Positions 47,201 to 57,600 of a stretch of DNA of 64,000 nucleotides are shown here, piece after piece. Below the pieces are notes generated by a model, which did no database searches, was not told the origin of the DNA, and saw only the letters and a list, made by a program, of their open reading frames with translations. Position numbers and translations under genes: made by a program. Every line of letters begins with the position of its first letter. Position 1 is the first letter of the stretch. The DNA is from Endomychus coccineus. Lineage: Eukaryota; Arthropoda; Insecta; Coleoptera; Endomychidae. The DNA is taken from assembly GCA_958510875.1 (NCBI GenBank), contig OY294067.1, positions 150,982,962-151,046,961 on the forward strand, read 5' to 3'.

Positions 47201-49236
47201 GTTCTCATTATATTCAAGGGTAATATAACAAGACTTTAATAAATAGTCAACTATTTTGATTACATCTATATTTCGACTGTATTTTGTAATAATTTAACCA
47301 GACATAATTTTGACATTAATAATCTGATGATTAAATTAATGAATGCAAGAGAAATTTAACCGCAATCAAAATAGTGGCTAATTAATCAAGATCGTGATTA
47401 TTTCTTCAATCCAATTGGTTCATTATATCAGAGAGAACATTTCACAAACTAGCTGAATAGTCGTTAACTATTGAGCACCATGCAAATAGCGGCTAATATT
47501 ACATCTTGATTGGTCAAATAGTAAACAAGAGTGTGTGATTGGTTGAAGACTTTGACAGGTGAGAGAAAATAATCAGGTAGATTTGTATTTAAATGTTTTC
47601 CATTCCAGACATTATATTAGGCGGAATTCCTATATGTCATTAGATTTCTATCATTTCTAACTCATACGTCATACAGATTGAGCTTAAGACACTGACTCAC
47701 TCATCACGAAGTCATGAAAACTCCGGACGACTTTAAACTTAGAAGGGATTTTTCGAAACTTGTTCCAATACGGGGTAAATAGGATTCTATTTATTTTGAC
47801 GTTTGTGACTGCTAATATAATCACTTTCAATTTAAATGATGGATCATTATCACAGCTCAGAATGTCTATGTTATGACAGACAACACATAACTAATCAACT
47901 GATACATTGACAGTTACCTAATGTCCGTGACATACCATTCCATAACATAGATATCCCTGTCAATTCGAGTAAAGTTTCTCATTGTTTCTACTCATTAGAT
48001 ATATTTTTATTAAGTATTGAAACTGACATCGCGGTGGCGCACCCGACGCGTTCTTCTACTGGCATTAGCTGTTTCTGAGGGCGTAACATACGGAAGCATA
48101 AATAATTTTATAAAATTATTTATGGGATAACATGGTATAATCAGACTTTTTGGCTACTGCGCATTTCCTGGTAGGTATATACACACTTTACACTAACATC
48201 ATGATATTTATCTGAAAATACACAACTCGTTTAATTTTTTAGGTAATTGAATTTATATCAGGTAGCAGCTGTGCGCACCTGGGGGTTATTTGACTGTCAT
48301 TTTCGATGTAAATGTATAATTATTATATGAGTGATTTTATGATATTATAATACATCATATTCTACAAACATCTATTTTTTTGATAGTTCTTTTGGAAAAA
48401 TATGTAGAATAACGGAATAAAACATATATTAAAATTAACATGAACTGTCCGGTTGCTGATAACAATTTCTTCACGTAGTGACATTTTTAAAGCGGGTTAT
48501 TAACAAAAAAGTTTTATATGTAGTTCCTTTCTTTTTGTGAGATTATAAGTAATTCCGCCCCCCAACCCCTTGAGAAAATTCGGCGCATTGCCCTGTTGGG
48601 AAGAAATCAGAAATTGAAGGTGTAATCGGAGGAATGAATATACGTACCACAGAGAGTGTATGTCCGTTGATCATCAATCTTCTTACAAAACCCATAGTCA
48701 GTTACTTTGAGGTAACCTTCTCTATCAATTAAAATATTTTCTGGTTTCAAATCTCTATATACAACTCCACAAAAATGCATATATTCAAATACTAGTATGA
48801 CTTGTGAAGCATAAAATTGAGTAAGTGGTTCTGAGAATTTTTTTTGAGATCTTAAATGGGAAAACATTTCTCCGCCATTTACGAATGGCATAACCAAACA
48901 CAAATATACGTTGTCTTTGAAAAAGCTTTGTAAGCTCAATAAGAAAACGAAATCGAAAGCATCCATAATCCTGATTTCTGATATTGTATGTTTCACTTGC
49001 TTCGTTCTCACCACATGTGCTTTCTCTAATAGCTTCAGTGCATACGGCTTATTGTCTACCTTAGATCTTACAAATAGGACTCTTCCAAACGATCCTGTGC
49101 CCAGTGTTTGTAATATTTTGTAATCCTCGATTTTTCCAGTATCTCCAAATGGAGCTTTATACCTTTGGTCGAACTTGTTCTTCGCTTCTGTTAAATAAAC
49201 TTGAAATTCCGAATAATGCGCCGCATTTGCATCCAT
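35047..49236 (-). CDS. cAMP-dependent protein kinase catalytic subunit paralogue
   Basis: Three exons on the minus strand (48648-49236, 37599-37839, 35047-35260; 589, 241 and 214 bp) join at canonical GT-AG sites in matching phases and total 1044 bp, 347 residues plus stop; PKA C subunits are about 350. It is a serine/threonine AGC kinase. Visible residues: glycine loop GTGSFG 46-51, Lys68, Glu87, YRDLKPEN 160-167, Asp180, activation-loop Thr194 in [12 protein letters not shown], and the C-tail. Differences from classical PKA: no Gly at position 2 (no myristoylation), DYG in place of DFG, Tyr in place of Trp before the activation Thr, and a C-terminus FEHI instead of FxxF. It is therefore a diverged paralogue, as in insects that carry several PKA-C genes. 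Intron 1 (10.8 kb) and intron 2 (2.3 kb) hold transposon relics. Confidence 0.88.
35565..35710 (-). pseudogene. Crypton-like tyrosine recombinase C-terminal fragment
   Basis: The minus strand reads [20 protein letters not shown] and [15 protein letters not shown]. This is the end of a Crypton-type tyrosine recombinase, with the nucleophile Tyr in the TEGY position. It lies inside intron 2 of the kinase. The Crypton N-terminal exon at 57172-57354 belongs to the same family but is 21 kb away. Confidence 0.55.
35960..36185. repeat. Tandem repeat, ~88-bp unit
   Basis: Blocks AAATAAA(C/T)TTA recur at 35965, 36051 and 36141, with ACCTACCAACCTGGA following in the last two copies. About 2.5 diverged units, within intron 2. 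Confidence 0.55.
36240..36315 (-). repeat. tRNA-derived SINE head
   Basis: On the minus strand an A-box-like TAGCCGTGCCGG (36308-36297) and a B-box-like GGTTCGAAACA (36264-36254) are 33 bases apart. The acceptor stem is not paired. A T-rich tail follows. Confidence 0.45.
36920..37200 (-). mobile_element. Penelope-like terminal fragments
   Basis: Two minus-strand copies of CTGAAGATGACA, each followed by a stem and GAAA (about 36975-36925 and 37190-37145), have the layout of variant hammerhead-like Penelope ends. Core position seven is A, so activity is doubtful. Confidence 0.4.
37599..37839 (-). CDS. PKA-like kinase exon 2 (GTPEYLAPE to QVDRTKR)
   Basis: The acceptor AACTTTTCAG precedes GAACACC at 37839. 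The exon carries the P+1 loop (GTPEYLAPE), the [12 protein letters not shown] helix F and the substrate-binding C-lobe, and ends AAACG before GTAATC (37598-37597), phase 2. Confidence 0.9.
37900..40650. other. Kinase intron 1, proximal part, unassigned
   Basis: No gene supported. A short direct repeat of AATGAATAAAAATCATT lies at 38574-38612. The frame at 39446-39231 (minus) has SEHNHVGD in a basic context, faintly like a FLYWCH finger, but without its Cys and Trp residues in one frame. Confidence 0.35.
41291..41614 (+). mobile_element. tRNA-derived SINE with LINE-like 3' tail
   Basis: The head has TAGCTCAGTGG (A-box, 41298-41308) and GGTTCGAATCC (B-box, 41350-41360) in a tRNA-like fold. The tail ends in about 16 A. 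It is flanked by AAGTGATAA (41282-41290) and AAGTGACAA (41615-41623), a one-mismatch target duplication. It interrupts the left inverted repeat of the surrounding Tc1/mariner element. The tail (GATACAATGGGC, AAGTGTCATCG, TTTAGTGGGTAT, CCATAAAGGGTTT) matches the end of the LINE at 26264-26400, which suggests that LINE's enzyme recognises it. Confidence 0.85.
41772..42260 (-). pseudogene. Tc1/mariner-type transposase C-terminal relic
   Basis: The frame 42026-41772 reads [20 protein letters not shown], then [20 protein letters not shown]. It is the degraded form of the (W)PARSPDLTPLDFFLWGYV block and the helix after it; the third catalytic Asp is lost (NRFFLW in place of PLDFFLW). About 42250-42060 holds weak traces of the preceding block in other frames. 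Non-functional. Confidence 0.55.
43413..44425 (+). pseudogene. Penelope-like GIY-YIG endonuclease relic with triplicated end
   Basis: The frame at 43413-43694 is a basic RT-thumb/linker-like stretch ([17 protein letters not shown]). After frameshifts, 43715-43870 reads GQTRRN-like sequence, then [20 protein letters not shown] and [11 protein letters not shown], the GIY-YIG nuclease with its conserved HxxxH/N-type positions. The last 225 bp occur three times in tandem, starting at 43754, 43979 and 44201. CTCTGATGATGGC near 44470 is a remnant of the hammerhead-bearing end. Inactive. It lies in kinase intron 1. Confidence 0.6.
43754..44425 (+). repeat. Three tandem copies of a 225-bp Penelope segment
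   Basis: Each unit starts AACATTTTGCA(C/T)AT and ends in GTTTGCATTATTATCCC. Spacings are 225 and 222 bases. Units 2 and 3 share a TCTAGGTAAT change and other features, suggesting sequential duplication. Confidence 0.85.
44925..46080 (+). pseudogene. LINE reverse transcriptase C-terminal relic, interrupted
   Basis: 44930-45030 reads [20 protein letters not shown], and 45690-45780 reads [19 protein letters not shown] with a base change of frame; about 45850-45960 adds NLINIKSL and RRSIACSYF. These are the thumb-end blocks of APE-type LINE reverse transcriptases (xxIRDLGVxFDxKLxFxxHI, RPxLEYxSxxWNP). A second LINE relic in the opposite direction (45040-45660) lies between them, so it inserted later. 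Confidence 0.55.
45040..45660 (-). pseudogene. Jockey-type LINE RNase H / zinc-knuckle relic
   Basis: The minus strand reads [17 protein letters not shown] (the VPGH motif of RNase H and the helix after it), then in other frames [20 protein letters not shown] and a degraded Cys/His knuckle. The order matches the C-terminus of Jockey-group ORF2. Several breaks. Confidence 0.5.
46640..47165 (+). pseudogene. LINE RNase H domain relic
   Basis: Plus-strand frames give [35 protein letters not shown] and [20 protein letters not shown]. These are three of the RNase H blocks (start strand, DSxxAIxAL, VPGHxxIxGNExAD) of an APE-type LINE. The first aspartate region (TDGSK) is damaged. Separated from the other LINE relics by unassigned intron sequence. 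Confidence 0.6.
47170..48606. other. Kinase intron 1, distal part, unassigned
   Basis: No gene supported. Short palindrome AATAATTTTATAAAATTATT at about 48100. The rest is AT-rich sequence. Confidence 0.4.
48648..49236 (-). CDS. PKA-like kinase exon 1 (residues 1-196 and one base)
   Basis: Encodes the N-lobe and catalytic loop up to TLCG. The ATG at 49236 follows an in-frame TAA nine bases upstream, so this is the only possible start unless an upstream non-coding exon splices in. The exon ends TGTG before GTACGTA (donor at 48647-48646), phase 1. Reading through the donor gives only a short intronic tail and a stop at 48607. Confidence 0.88.
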
Positions 49237-49259
49237 ATTAATTTAATATGACATAATTA

Positions 49260-51380
49260 AGCAACATTTATGTCAATTGGACACACTATGTCCTCAAATG
49301 TCACAGACACATTACTCAGTATGTATAATATGTTTTCTATGTCTAGAGCAGAGTTACCATTCAGATTCACTACTAAAGAAAACGAATCACAAGCTGGGCT
49401 AGTAAAATCTTGACGAGTTTATTGATTCATCGGGAACGTTACTTCAATGAAATTCCAAGGGTTGATATCTTTTTATCTTATGGTGTAAAGCATACTCGAA
49501 ATGAAAGCTGGGTGTAAGTAGACATGTCTGCTTCTATAACAATTAATAATTCTTTGGGTCAATTGGTCATGTAATTTTCATAAATACTGAGCATTTGACA
49601 GAAAGGGGGACAAGGCCAGACATATCATTCGATGATAGCATATTTATACAAGCTTATTCGTTAATTAATTGAAAAAAACTCGCTTATTAGAGCTATATTG
49701 TCCTACCAATAAAGAACAGCATTTTTCTAAATTCTCTAAAGTCGGGTTTTTGATTATTTATTACTGATAGTCATAACAAACTATAAACAATGATAGGTAG
49801 TGGAACAGAAAAGAATATTTCTTTAATTTATTTAAAAACTTATTCATACGTTGTGTTCTTAATAAACAGTTAGACTTGCACATAAAATATGTTTATCCAG
49901 TAATGAATAACAAGAATGTAACAAACGAAGTTGAACATATTGAACATATAACACATACAAGAGCCGTGATGGCGCTCGGATAGCTTCACTGATATAGTAT
50001 TCTACTAATATATTACAAAACGGCATATTTGAAATGGTTAGCGCTATCCATAGTCAATTAGATTCAATAATATTGAGAAACTGACAAACATTAATATGTA
50101 TTATGGTGTTACCGCATTATAGATTGAGTAGGTGGTGCCGGCGCGCTCTGCTCGCAGGAACCACTAACGGGGGCGCCGTTGATAAAATGGTGCATGGTTT
50201 TCTGCATGTTTAAAGGAGTACAAAGTTGTGTTAACATAAACAAGGAGCTTTTGCTGTGATATATTTTTGTTTTTACAGTTTACATCATTTTTGTTATTAT
50301 TTTAAATTTCAATATAATTTTTAATTCATCCATGAAAACTTGAACATACTTCGATGTGGTTGTCGTCTTTTGGGATACATATTTGAATACATTTCCGATA
50401 TCTTAACAAAAAAACGTTTTAACAACAATTAAATGAAACGTCAAAGTACCGAAAATGACAATAAAAAGCTCTATATTATGAAAACCTATAATATCGTGTT
50501 GTAATGAGTTTACCGGCCCTTGGGACGATGATCATTACTTTCGGTGCATTTTTAGGATAAATATCATTTTCATATCATAATGGTATGCGAAAAATGTTTT
50601 TTCGGTAACCATCCGCAAATTACTCATACCCCGGACTCTTTTTATATGAGAAAGTAGCACTTTTAAGGCCTAGTCCGTATTTCTCTGACTAAGCTGGGAC
50701 GAATTAAATCATTGTACTTAACCAAATAATGGTATTAAAATCTAGGTAGGTATGATTCAAAAGAATGTAATTGATCATTACCAAAGCAACGAAATTACGA
50801 TTTACCCAATCCTAAAAATTATACATGTCATGGCCTTCGTCGAACTTCAGCGACGTTATATCACGGTGGCTGGAAGTCTACCAATGTCGCTGAAAGATAT
50901 ATATTCACTTACAAACAAAATAACAATTGCATTGCAACAACAGGCATTATTTAAATATACCAAACATTTCAAACAAATTGAATCCCTTCAATATCAGCCA
51001 TTATTCTTATTTCAATATAAACAAGAATTAGAATGTTCCTAATTTTGATCTGCAAATAAATATAAAGAAACGTATTTTACTGTTTTGTTCCACACGGTTG
51101 CCGAAAAAATAGAGTACGCAACTCGCGGAAACTGCTTTTTTAGACTCGCGGACGTCCTGGAATCTTGTCTACTCGTCCAAAAAAACAGTATTTTCCATTC
51201 TTATTACGTAAATTCCTATATCACATTCATTTTTTCTCTATTCGTAATAGTCATTTTTGCAATGTGGTGACTCACAATGTCATTAACGTGTAACATATTG
51301 TCAATGTTAAAAATATTCCAATACACGAAGCAAAATGGGCTTCAATCAGTTTTCCGAAGCTACTCCTCCCCACCGGTCGG
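49260..51380. other. Region upstream of the kinase, unassigned
   Basis: This is the presumed promoter side of the kinase gene. I could not place a TATA box or upstream exon. A short GC-rich island (GTGCCGGCGCGCTCTGCTCG, and GGGGGCGCCG) lies at 50133-50178. The open frames at 50752-51270 on the plus strand match nothing I know. Confidence 0.35.
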
Positions 51381-51389
51381 TAAGTAGCT

Positions 51390-52030
51390 TCAGGTGCCCA
51401 AATCGTATGACCTAAGTAGTCTTATTGAACCCAGAATGACTGCCTTCTGCATCCGGTCTATCAAGATCTGCATCGATGACATACATAGTCTTGATTTGTG
51501 TATTGAGGAGGACCACGTCAGGCCTATTTGCTTGTATGGACCTGACGGACGGAAACGGGTAATTCCAGTAGCTCTGGCATTTCTCGTTTCCGACAACGGA
51601 CTCAATATCTCCAGGCATGTAAAGCAGTACCAGCTCTTGGTCTATACCGTACGAGCACCTTAGAGGGTAATACAGCACCCGTAGGGCTGCATTATGGCGA
51701 CATGCCAACAGAAGGTGGAAAAGCGTCTTAGGCGGCTTTCGACAGGCCCTGCAGCTGACATCAGGAACCTGTACACCCATCACGTTGCGCCGATAGACCA
51801 AGGTGTTGATTACGCCATCTTGGCAAGCTGCGGTAAATCCCCCGGTCTCGGATGTAAGCCCGGCTGACCTTAGGTAGCCGAAGGTCAACCTGGTTGACAA
51901 GCCGAGGGTTTCGAAGTTTCGATACGAAACACCGTGTATCGGCTTTTCAACATGCTGCCTGAGCATAAGATCTTGCTTCGCGACATTTATCTAGACTTTT
52001 AGGCGAGGAGGTTGCCCTCTAGTCGGCCTT
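51390..52030 (-). pseudogene. RLE-type (R4/Dong-like) LINE, C-terminal part
   Basis: The main frame (51966-51412) reads GGFTAACQDGVINTLVYRRN, MGVQVPDVSCRACRKPPKTL and FHLLLAC (CxxC...H...C zinc knuckle), then NAALRVLYY, and NRPDVVLLNTQ with IKTMYVIDADLDRPD. The RPDVVLL...YVID spacing is the PD-(D/E)xK restriction-like endonuclease of R2/R4/Dong-type LINEs, in which the acidic residue after YVI is usually Glu and is Asp here. A frameshift near 51480 separates the tail LIDRMQKAVILGSIRLLRSY. The enzyme would cleave a specific genomic target. 5' truncated, as is usual for LINEs. Shares its protein with 17740-17880. Confidence 0.65.
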
Positions 52031-52737
52031 CTCGACTGATGTGAAATTTGAGACCAAATTCTTCCGCAGCTTTTCGAGCTGTTGAGATTGATGCTACAAG
52101 TCCAATCTTATAGGTGATTAGACAAGTCTATCAGATCTACTTCTCTCAATATCAACAGTCCTTGGCTTTAGCACTGAATGCTCATTTCTAGGACTACTAA
52201 GTACACGAGTTTCCTCATTTATAGGAGTAATGATATCTCTAACATAATTTCTTCTGTAAGATCGGACTGACTTGTTGGCTACGTTCTACATTTATAGGAA
52301 TTATATCTTTGAAAATATCAACAATAGCAGGTTGGTTAAGGCTAACATCATCATAATTTACAGGTAAGCTAGTACTAACACTAACACAATCACGTGACAG
52401 TGTAGAGGTAAGTTATTCACTTCAACTAAATAAGTAGCCAGCTAGCTCAATTTAAATTAATTAATCTCAGGGCTCGTAGTGAAACGTGCCTTGTGATTCA
52501 AGACTGGTGAATTGCCCAAGCGCCAAATGCTTAACAAAAAAAACTATAAAACTAAATGAATTCACAGTCAAGAATACAAGCACTACGAGATGGTTTAACA
52601 GTCGATGGAAATTCAGAAAAACAATACAAGTTCAACTTAACAATTCGTATATTCCATCAGAATTTGAAATATAAAGAAATTTAAATTACAAATTTTTAGA
52701 ATACCAATTGGAAATATAAATAATATTGAATTCGTAG

Positions 52738-52865
52738 AAAAACAATTATTAAATTAAATCAAATTGTAACATAAATGGAATTTTAAGAAACAATTATAAA
52801 TTTAAATCGGTTTGTAACATAAATTGAATTTTAAGAACACAATTATAAAATTAAATCAATTATTA
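52738..52865. repeat. Tandem AT-rich repeat, ~48-bp unit
   Basis: AAACAATTAT(T)AAATTAAATC, then TGTAACATAAATGGAATTTT, recurs at about 52740, 52788 and (partial) 52836. Non-coding. Confidence 0.6.
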
Positions 52866-53699
52866 AATTGAAAAGAACGAAATATCCAATAAGAGGACTT
52901 ACAGTAGACCTCGAATGATTCTATAAAAATTAGTGGAATACAACTTCGGATAAACAACAAAATCAGAGAATGAAATTATGGTCATTCAAACAAGAAAATG
53001 TTACCCTCCTTGGAACTCGTAGGAACTGGAAGTCGGTCCTGTCAGAAAAGTCACTAAACCGCCTTGGAGTGAAGGGGTGAGGAACCTCAGACGTTCAAAC
53101 CCTGTAATTTCAAAGAACGAACAGTACCTGACTTGAGATCAAAAGGACAAGCAACACCGTCGGTTGGAATAAACAGGTGATTCCACAACCGATAATGTTC
53201 TCTTTCCCAAATTGTGAAACACTATTACAAAATGGATATATTGACAAGATATCAATTTAGGCAAAAATTTCATTTAATCTGAAAGAAATAAACGATTACA
53301 ATTGATAGTTAAAATTAGCAAATAGTTAACATGTGACTGAATTAATAATACTAAAAATGTGACTTGAAAGAATAATAATTAAATTGTATCTGAAAGAATA
53401 TTATTTGAAAGGTTGAAATTTGCTAGTTAGCATAAAATTCTGGTTTGCTTGAAATGAATTGTACACGTGGATTGGTAATGTAAACTGTATTAACTCCCAA
53501 ATGGCGTGACAGTGTAATAAATATATGTATACCTAATAAGCAGTAATTAGGTTACTTGTTTCGTGTTCACCCTTATCAATCTGTACTGCATGTTTGTCTA
53601 ATAAGACCATCCTATGTATCTTGTACTAGTATCACAAAATGGCGATTTACAAAATCGCGCAAATAACATGTGCACAAATTGCGGGGTCAAGTAAATAGG

Positions 53700-53935
53700 T
53701 GGAAATTAAATAAATTTGTGCGATAAGGACGCTTTGTGTTATTACAGTATTTCTAAGTAATCAGGTTATTGTATTAATAAGTCTTCTGATGATGGTCGTG
53801 AGACCGAAACGTACGTAAAGATGAGGATAAAAATAAAAATATATGTGTTAATGAGACCTATTTCCCGAGAATTTTGTATTTATTCATACGTGGGTCAAGA
53901 ATCTTTATTATAATTTTGGCTGGGGTATAAGCCTT
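53700..53935 (+). mobile_element. Penelope-like element 3' end
   Basis: Contains the hammerhead motif at 53781-53822, then ACCTATTTCCCGAGAATTTT, then TTCATACGTGGGTCAAGAAT, the same order as the palindromic insertion at 21402-22439. The upstream part is not recognised, so the copy is strongly 5' truncated. Confidence 0.65.
53781..53822 (+). ncRNA. Hammerhead ribozyme motif, third copy
   Basis: Same core and helices II and III as at 22314-22355. Helix I is GTCTT with AAGAT, so its outer pair is a G-U wobble. Confidence 0.5.
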
Positions 53936-53939
53936 AATA

Positions 53940-55790
53940 TGGAAGGAACAACCACCTATCCTGGAGTTTTAAAAGCTGTTGTACGACGATCAAATTTTAT
54001 CAACCTCATATCATGAAGCGTATATCACGACGATCCGTATATCAATAATAATCATATTACATCATTAGCAATATACGCTGGCAGTGATAACAAAAACTTA
54101 GGGTATTTGTGAATAATCAGACATATAGATAATTTTTGTATAAATATGAAATGTAAAAAACAAAAAAAAAAAATATGAATGTGAAAAAAACAAAATTATT
54201 TTTTAATCAAATTTTTTTGTTTAAATGTTGAAATTTGTCATGTAACACCCTAAAAAAACATCATGTCACGGTCACATATACACGTTCACACGTCTACATA
54301 CACTCACACATTCATAAAAAACGATTATGCCTTCAGGTGCATTTTAAAATATTTGAAAAACCATTATTTCGCGCGCGAAATCTATTGTACCGACCCTGTC
54401 TTATTGCCGCTACATGAAATTCCGCGCTAAATTTGTATGATGAAATTCGTTACAACTTGGAATTGTGAACGAATCTCCGTACGCTGTTTCAAACTAAAAT
54501 AGCCGAAGTATTTCTCTGTAATTTGATTCAAGATTTTTGTCTATAGGCCCAAACACATTTATTAGGATAGCTTCATTTCTATTCGACCCAAATCAATCTG
54601 CTTAGACTTAAAATACTCGCTATCAAAACATCTAATAGAACCTAGAATTTGGGTTCCGTAAAAAATTTCTAACCTCAAAAAGTTTGGATTTTTCGTTGCT
54701 CCAAAATTTTCAAAATGACGCTAAAGCTATGTCTTCGAAGCAAAATGCTTGAATTTTGGATATTATATGCAAAATGATGAAGTCTTTCGAATAGTTTTGG
54801 TTTTAGACTGATAACATCAGTATTCAGACTGAAATTCGCAAAATACGGATTCTTCAAAATGGCCGATTGTAACTTTAAAAAATGAGATAAGTCAAAATAC
54901 CAAAAACCAAATAAAAGAAGAATGAAAATACTATATTTTCACCAGAACAGAATATGAAAAATTGAAAACTCTTCGACATATAAGTACTCAATTTTTCAAT
55001 GTGGCAAAAAACACATTAAATGGGTCCTATCTTGGGCCCACAACCTCAAATCGACTTGAGACTAAATCCAAAAGTTGCGTATTAATTTTTCCAACAACTT
55101 TTTCCTAAAAATTTTTCCATAAAACTCATAGTTTTGTCTCAAAAGGCAAAAAATCGAAAAATGGTCATTTTCAGGTCGATTAATCTACACCATCGTGTTC
55201 AGCGTGTCAAAATACATAAGAATAGACCACACTTAGACCTCGCGGAAATTCGGACAAAAATCTTCGATTTTCATCCTTAAATGCCTGGACTAATAGATAA
55301 AAAAAAATTCGTTAATTGCAAGAGTTGCGAAATCTGTTAATTTTTTCATATAAGAAGGGAATATAAGACTTTTTAAAACAGGAGTCTGGGAGACTCGGAA
55401 AAGAGGTGTCTGCGGTTCATACTACTTGTTTAGTAGTAAGCAGGAGGGATCATTCTCAAACCTCAAACTGATAAAATACTTTTTAAGAACGACAACTGGC
55501 CAAGAAAGATTGAGTAAACCTATCAATTATTTCATTTGAACATGTGCTTCTAGATAGCATCGATATCCAACCAATTGTAAATGATTTTGTAGAATCAAAA
55601 GCGATATAAATCACTACATAGTATAAAACAAAGTCGCTTTCTCTGTCCCTATATCCCTATGTATGCTTTTTTAAATAGATAGAGTGATTGAAGAGGAAGG
55701 TTTATATGTATAATAACATCCATTAAATAGTGGAGAAATACTGTTATTTTTGAGGTTTCTAATGTGATGTCGTAAATAATTAAATTTTTT
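53940..55790. other. Non-coding interval
   Basis: No gene is supported; AT-rich sequence with short simple repeats. Nothing recognised. Confidence 0.4.
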
Positions 55791-56099
55791 CCGCTTACAT
55801 TGCAAACGCAGGCTGAACCCTACGAGATATATCAAAATAATGTACTAAGTATTGTACACATTGAAAAGGTCTACAGAAAACTCCGCGATGGTGTATGTCT
55901 ATCTCTTATGGTTATCCCACAATACCATTTTTTTGTCATTTACTTTTTACGACAAATAATGGCTAATTTTAGAAGCGATTTTAACCAATACAGCATTAAT
56001 CCTTATCCAATTAAATACCTTAAATACATTGTTGATTTAATATAGATCTATGCCCTTTACAGCATATGATTTAAATGAATATTTTCGAAGATATTACAG

Positions 56100-56250
56100 A
56101 TTTAAAAATTGCGGGACGTAGCGTTTGCGGCGGTACCGGCCGGAGCGAGCCGCTATGTTTTTATATACAACGTTCACAGTTTTTCTGTAGTGTACTTAGT
56201 ATCAGCATTGCACCTGTGCGAAGCCGGGGCGGGTCGCTAGTAATGTATAA
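56100..56250 (+). repeat. GC-rich dispersed repeat
   Basis: TTGCGGGACGTAGCGTTTGC and GCGAAGCCGGGGCGGGTCGC stand out from the AT-rich surroundings. The CGAAGCCGGGGCGGGTCGCTAGT type of sequence recurs in many insect genomes as part of a transposon end (from memory). Confidence 0.35.
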
Positions 56251-56317
56251 ATTTATATAGACAGGTATATTAATATATCTATGGTTTCGGCGTTTACTCA
56301 ATGTAAAATCATCATTC

Positions 56318-56530
56318 ATTTTGAAGTTGGAGAATAAAACTGAAATTTACACAAAAACTTATAACATTTAATTTATAATTAATGCTGACAAATTGTTTCA
56401 CCACACAGGAATTTTCAAAATTGATAACGTCAAGCATTGAGAGTGCGGCGAAACAAATTGTCAGCATTAATTACAAAATAAATGTTACAAGTTCTTGTGT
56501 AAATTTGAGTTTTATTATTCAACTTCAGAA
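56318..56530. repeat. Hairpin element, 81-bp arms
   Basis: 56318-56399 and 56450-56530 are imperfect inverted copies (about 85-90% by eye) around a 50-base loop, a miniature foldback element. Non-coding. Confidence 0.7.
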
Positions 56531-56639
56531 AGTAGGTATATTAATCATTCGAGCGTGGGAACCTTGTAGCCAAGGTAGATATTGAAAGGCTGATATATAT
56601 ACTAGGATTATTATTAGAACATGATTATTATTGATTATG

Positions 56640-56830
56640 CGGTATCATTATTATGAACATGTTTATAAGTATTGTAATTGTGTGGAGTAAGACATCAAGT
56701 CATTATGACGTCGAGCTCTAAGTTCAGTAAAGTGCAACCCTTTTCATAACGTGAGTGTTTCAATTCCTGTGCCCCAAAAGATCACTGATCAGCTTATGGC
56801 AACTGTTCGTTAAGAGCTGATCCCCACACA
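56640..56830 (-). repeat. Antisense LTR fragment or solo LTR
   Basis: On the minus strand the sequence from 56830 begins TGTGTGGGGATCAGCTCTTA, matching the start of the LTRs at 3431 and 6152. Beyond about 20 bases the match is not obvious, so it is a related family. Its other end was not located. Confidence 0.4.
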
Positions 56831-57069
56831 TTAATATACTCATCATTATTATTTTATTCACGTAACTGTTTTAGCTTAAGATAAATGTTTAATGTTTTTC
56901 GTTTTCTTATTTCTGCTTCTGTTTAAAATATTTAAATTTTGTCATACATATTTCGTAATTCTGCATTAGCATATATATATGTTAACAATCATATTTTATT
57001 TATTTTTTCAATATGTGTACTTACACTTATGTGCTGCTATTACGTTATTGGATAAAAAAAAGGAAATAA

Positions 57070-57600
57070 AAATATATTTATCCGATGGCATGTCATAATG
57101 ACAACGTTATGTCACTCAATTTTGATGACATAAGGAAGCTCATTATGGTACTCAGTACCATAATGAATTCATTATGGGACCAAGTACCATAATGAAGTGA
57201 TATTATTGATTTTCTTAGCAGAACACCATTCTTCGTACCGATTAAACACCATTTCATATACACTCTGTGATTTTTCCGGCAAAAGGGAGTTCATGATATT
57301 TCGCGTCATTTCTTCCAAATCAGAAGGTAAACTACCAGTTTCAGAATCATTCATTATTATTTAAATTATATTAAATTCTACGTGACAATTGTGTTTGACA
57401 GCGATAAATAAAATATTGCCGTTACAACCTGACGTTGTCAAGGAAATGGCAAAGCACAGCTCACTCACCTACTAATATTTGAAACTACACATATACCTAC
57501 TCTTTTAAAAATAGTTGTCATTGTGACATGTCAAAAATGCAGTTTTTAATTTTTACGAAAACGTATTAATATAAATGCCATCAGATAAAATTTTGTATGT
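57070..57600. mobile_element. Inverted-repeat element carrying a Crypton first exon
   Basis: TTTATCCGATGGCATG (about 57074) and CATCAGATAAAA (about 57578) form the inverted ends. Inside, CATTATGG/CCATAATG palindromes occur (57142-57196, with related copies at 57618-57650), and a 60-codon minus frame is present. Confidence 0.45.
57172..57354 (-). CDS. Crypton-like tyrosine recombinase N-terminal exon
   Basis: The frame reads MNDSETGSLPSDLEEMTRNI, then SLLPEKSQSVYEMVFNRYEEW and CSAKK. This matches the N-terminal SAM-like DNA-binding part (LLPxKSxxxYxxxxxxFxxWCxxK) of insect Crypton recombinases. It loses similarity after NNIT, perhaps at a splice donor. The catalytic domain is not nearby; a fragment of the C-terminus of such a protein lies at 35565-35710. 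The upstream ATG is the natural start. Function if complete: site-specific recombination of the element. Confidence 0.5.
   Translation of the reverse strand: MNDSETGSLPSDLEEMTRNIMNSLLPEKSQSVYEMVFNRYEEWCSAKKINNITSLWYLVP

Noticed and set aside
50752..51270. Two plus-strand open frames of 96 and 61 residues
   Set aside because: No recognisable motif, neighbour or splice context; chance frames in AT-rich DNA are expected at this size.
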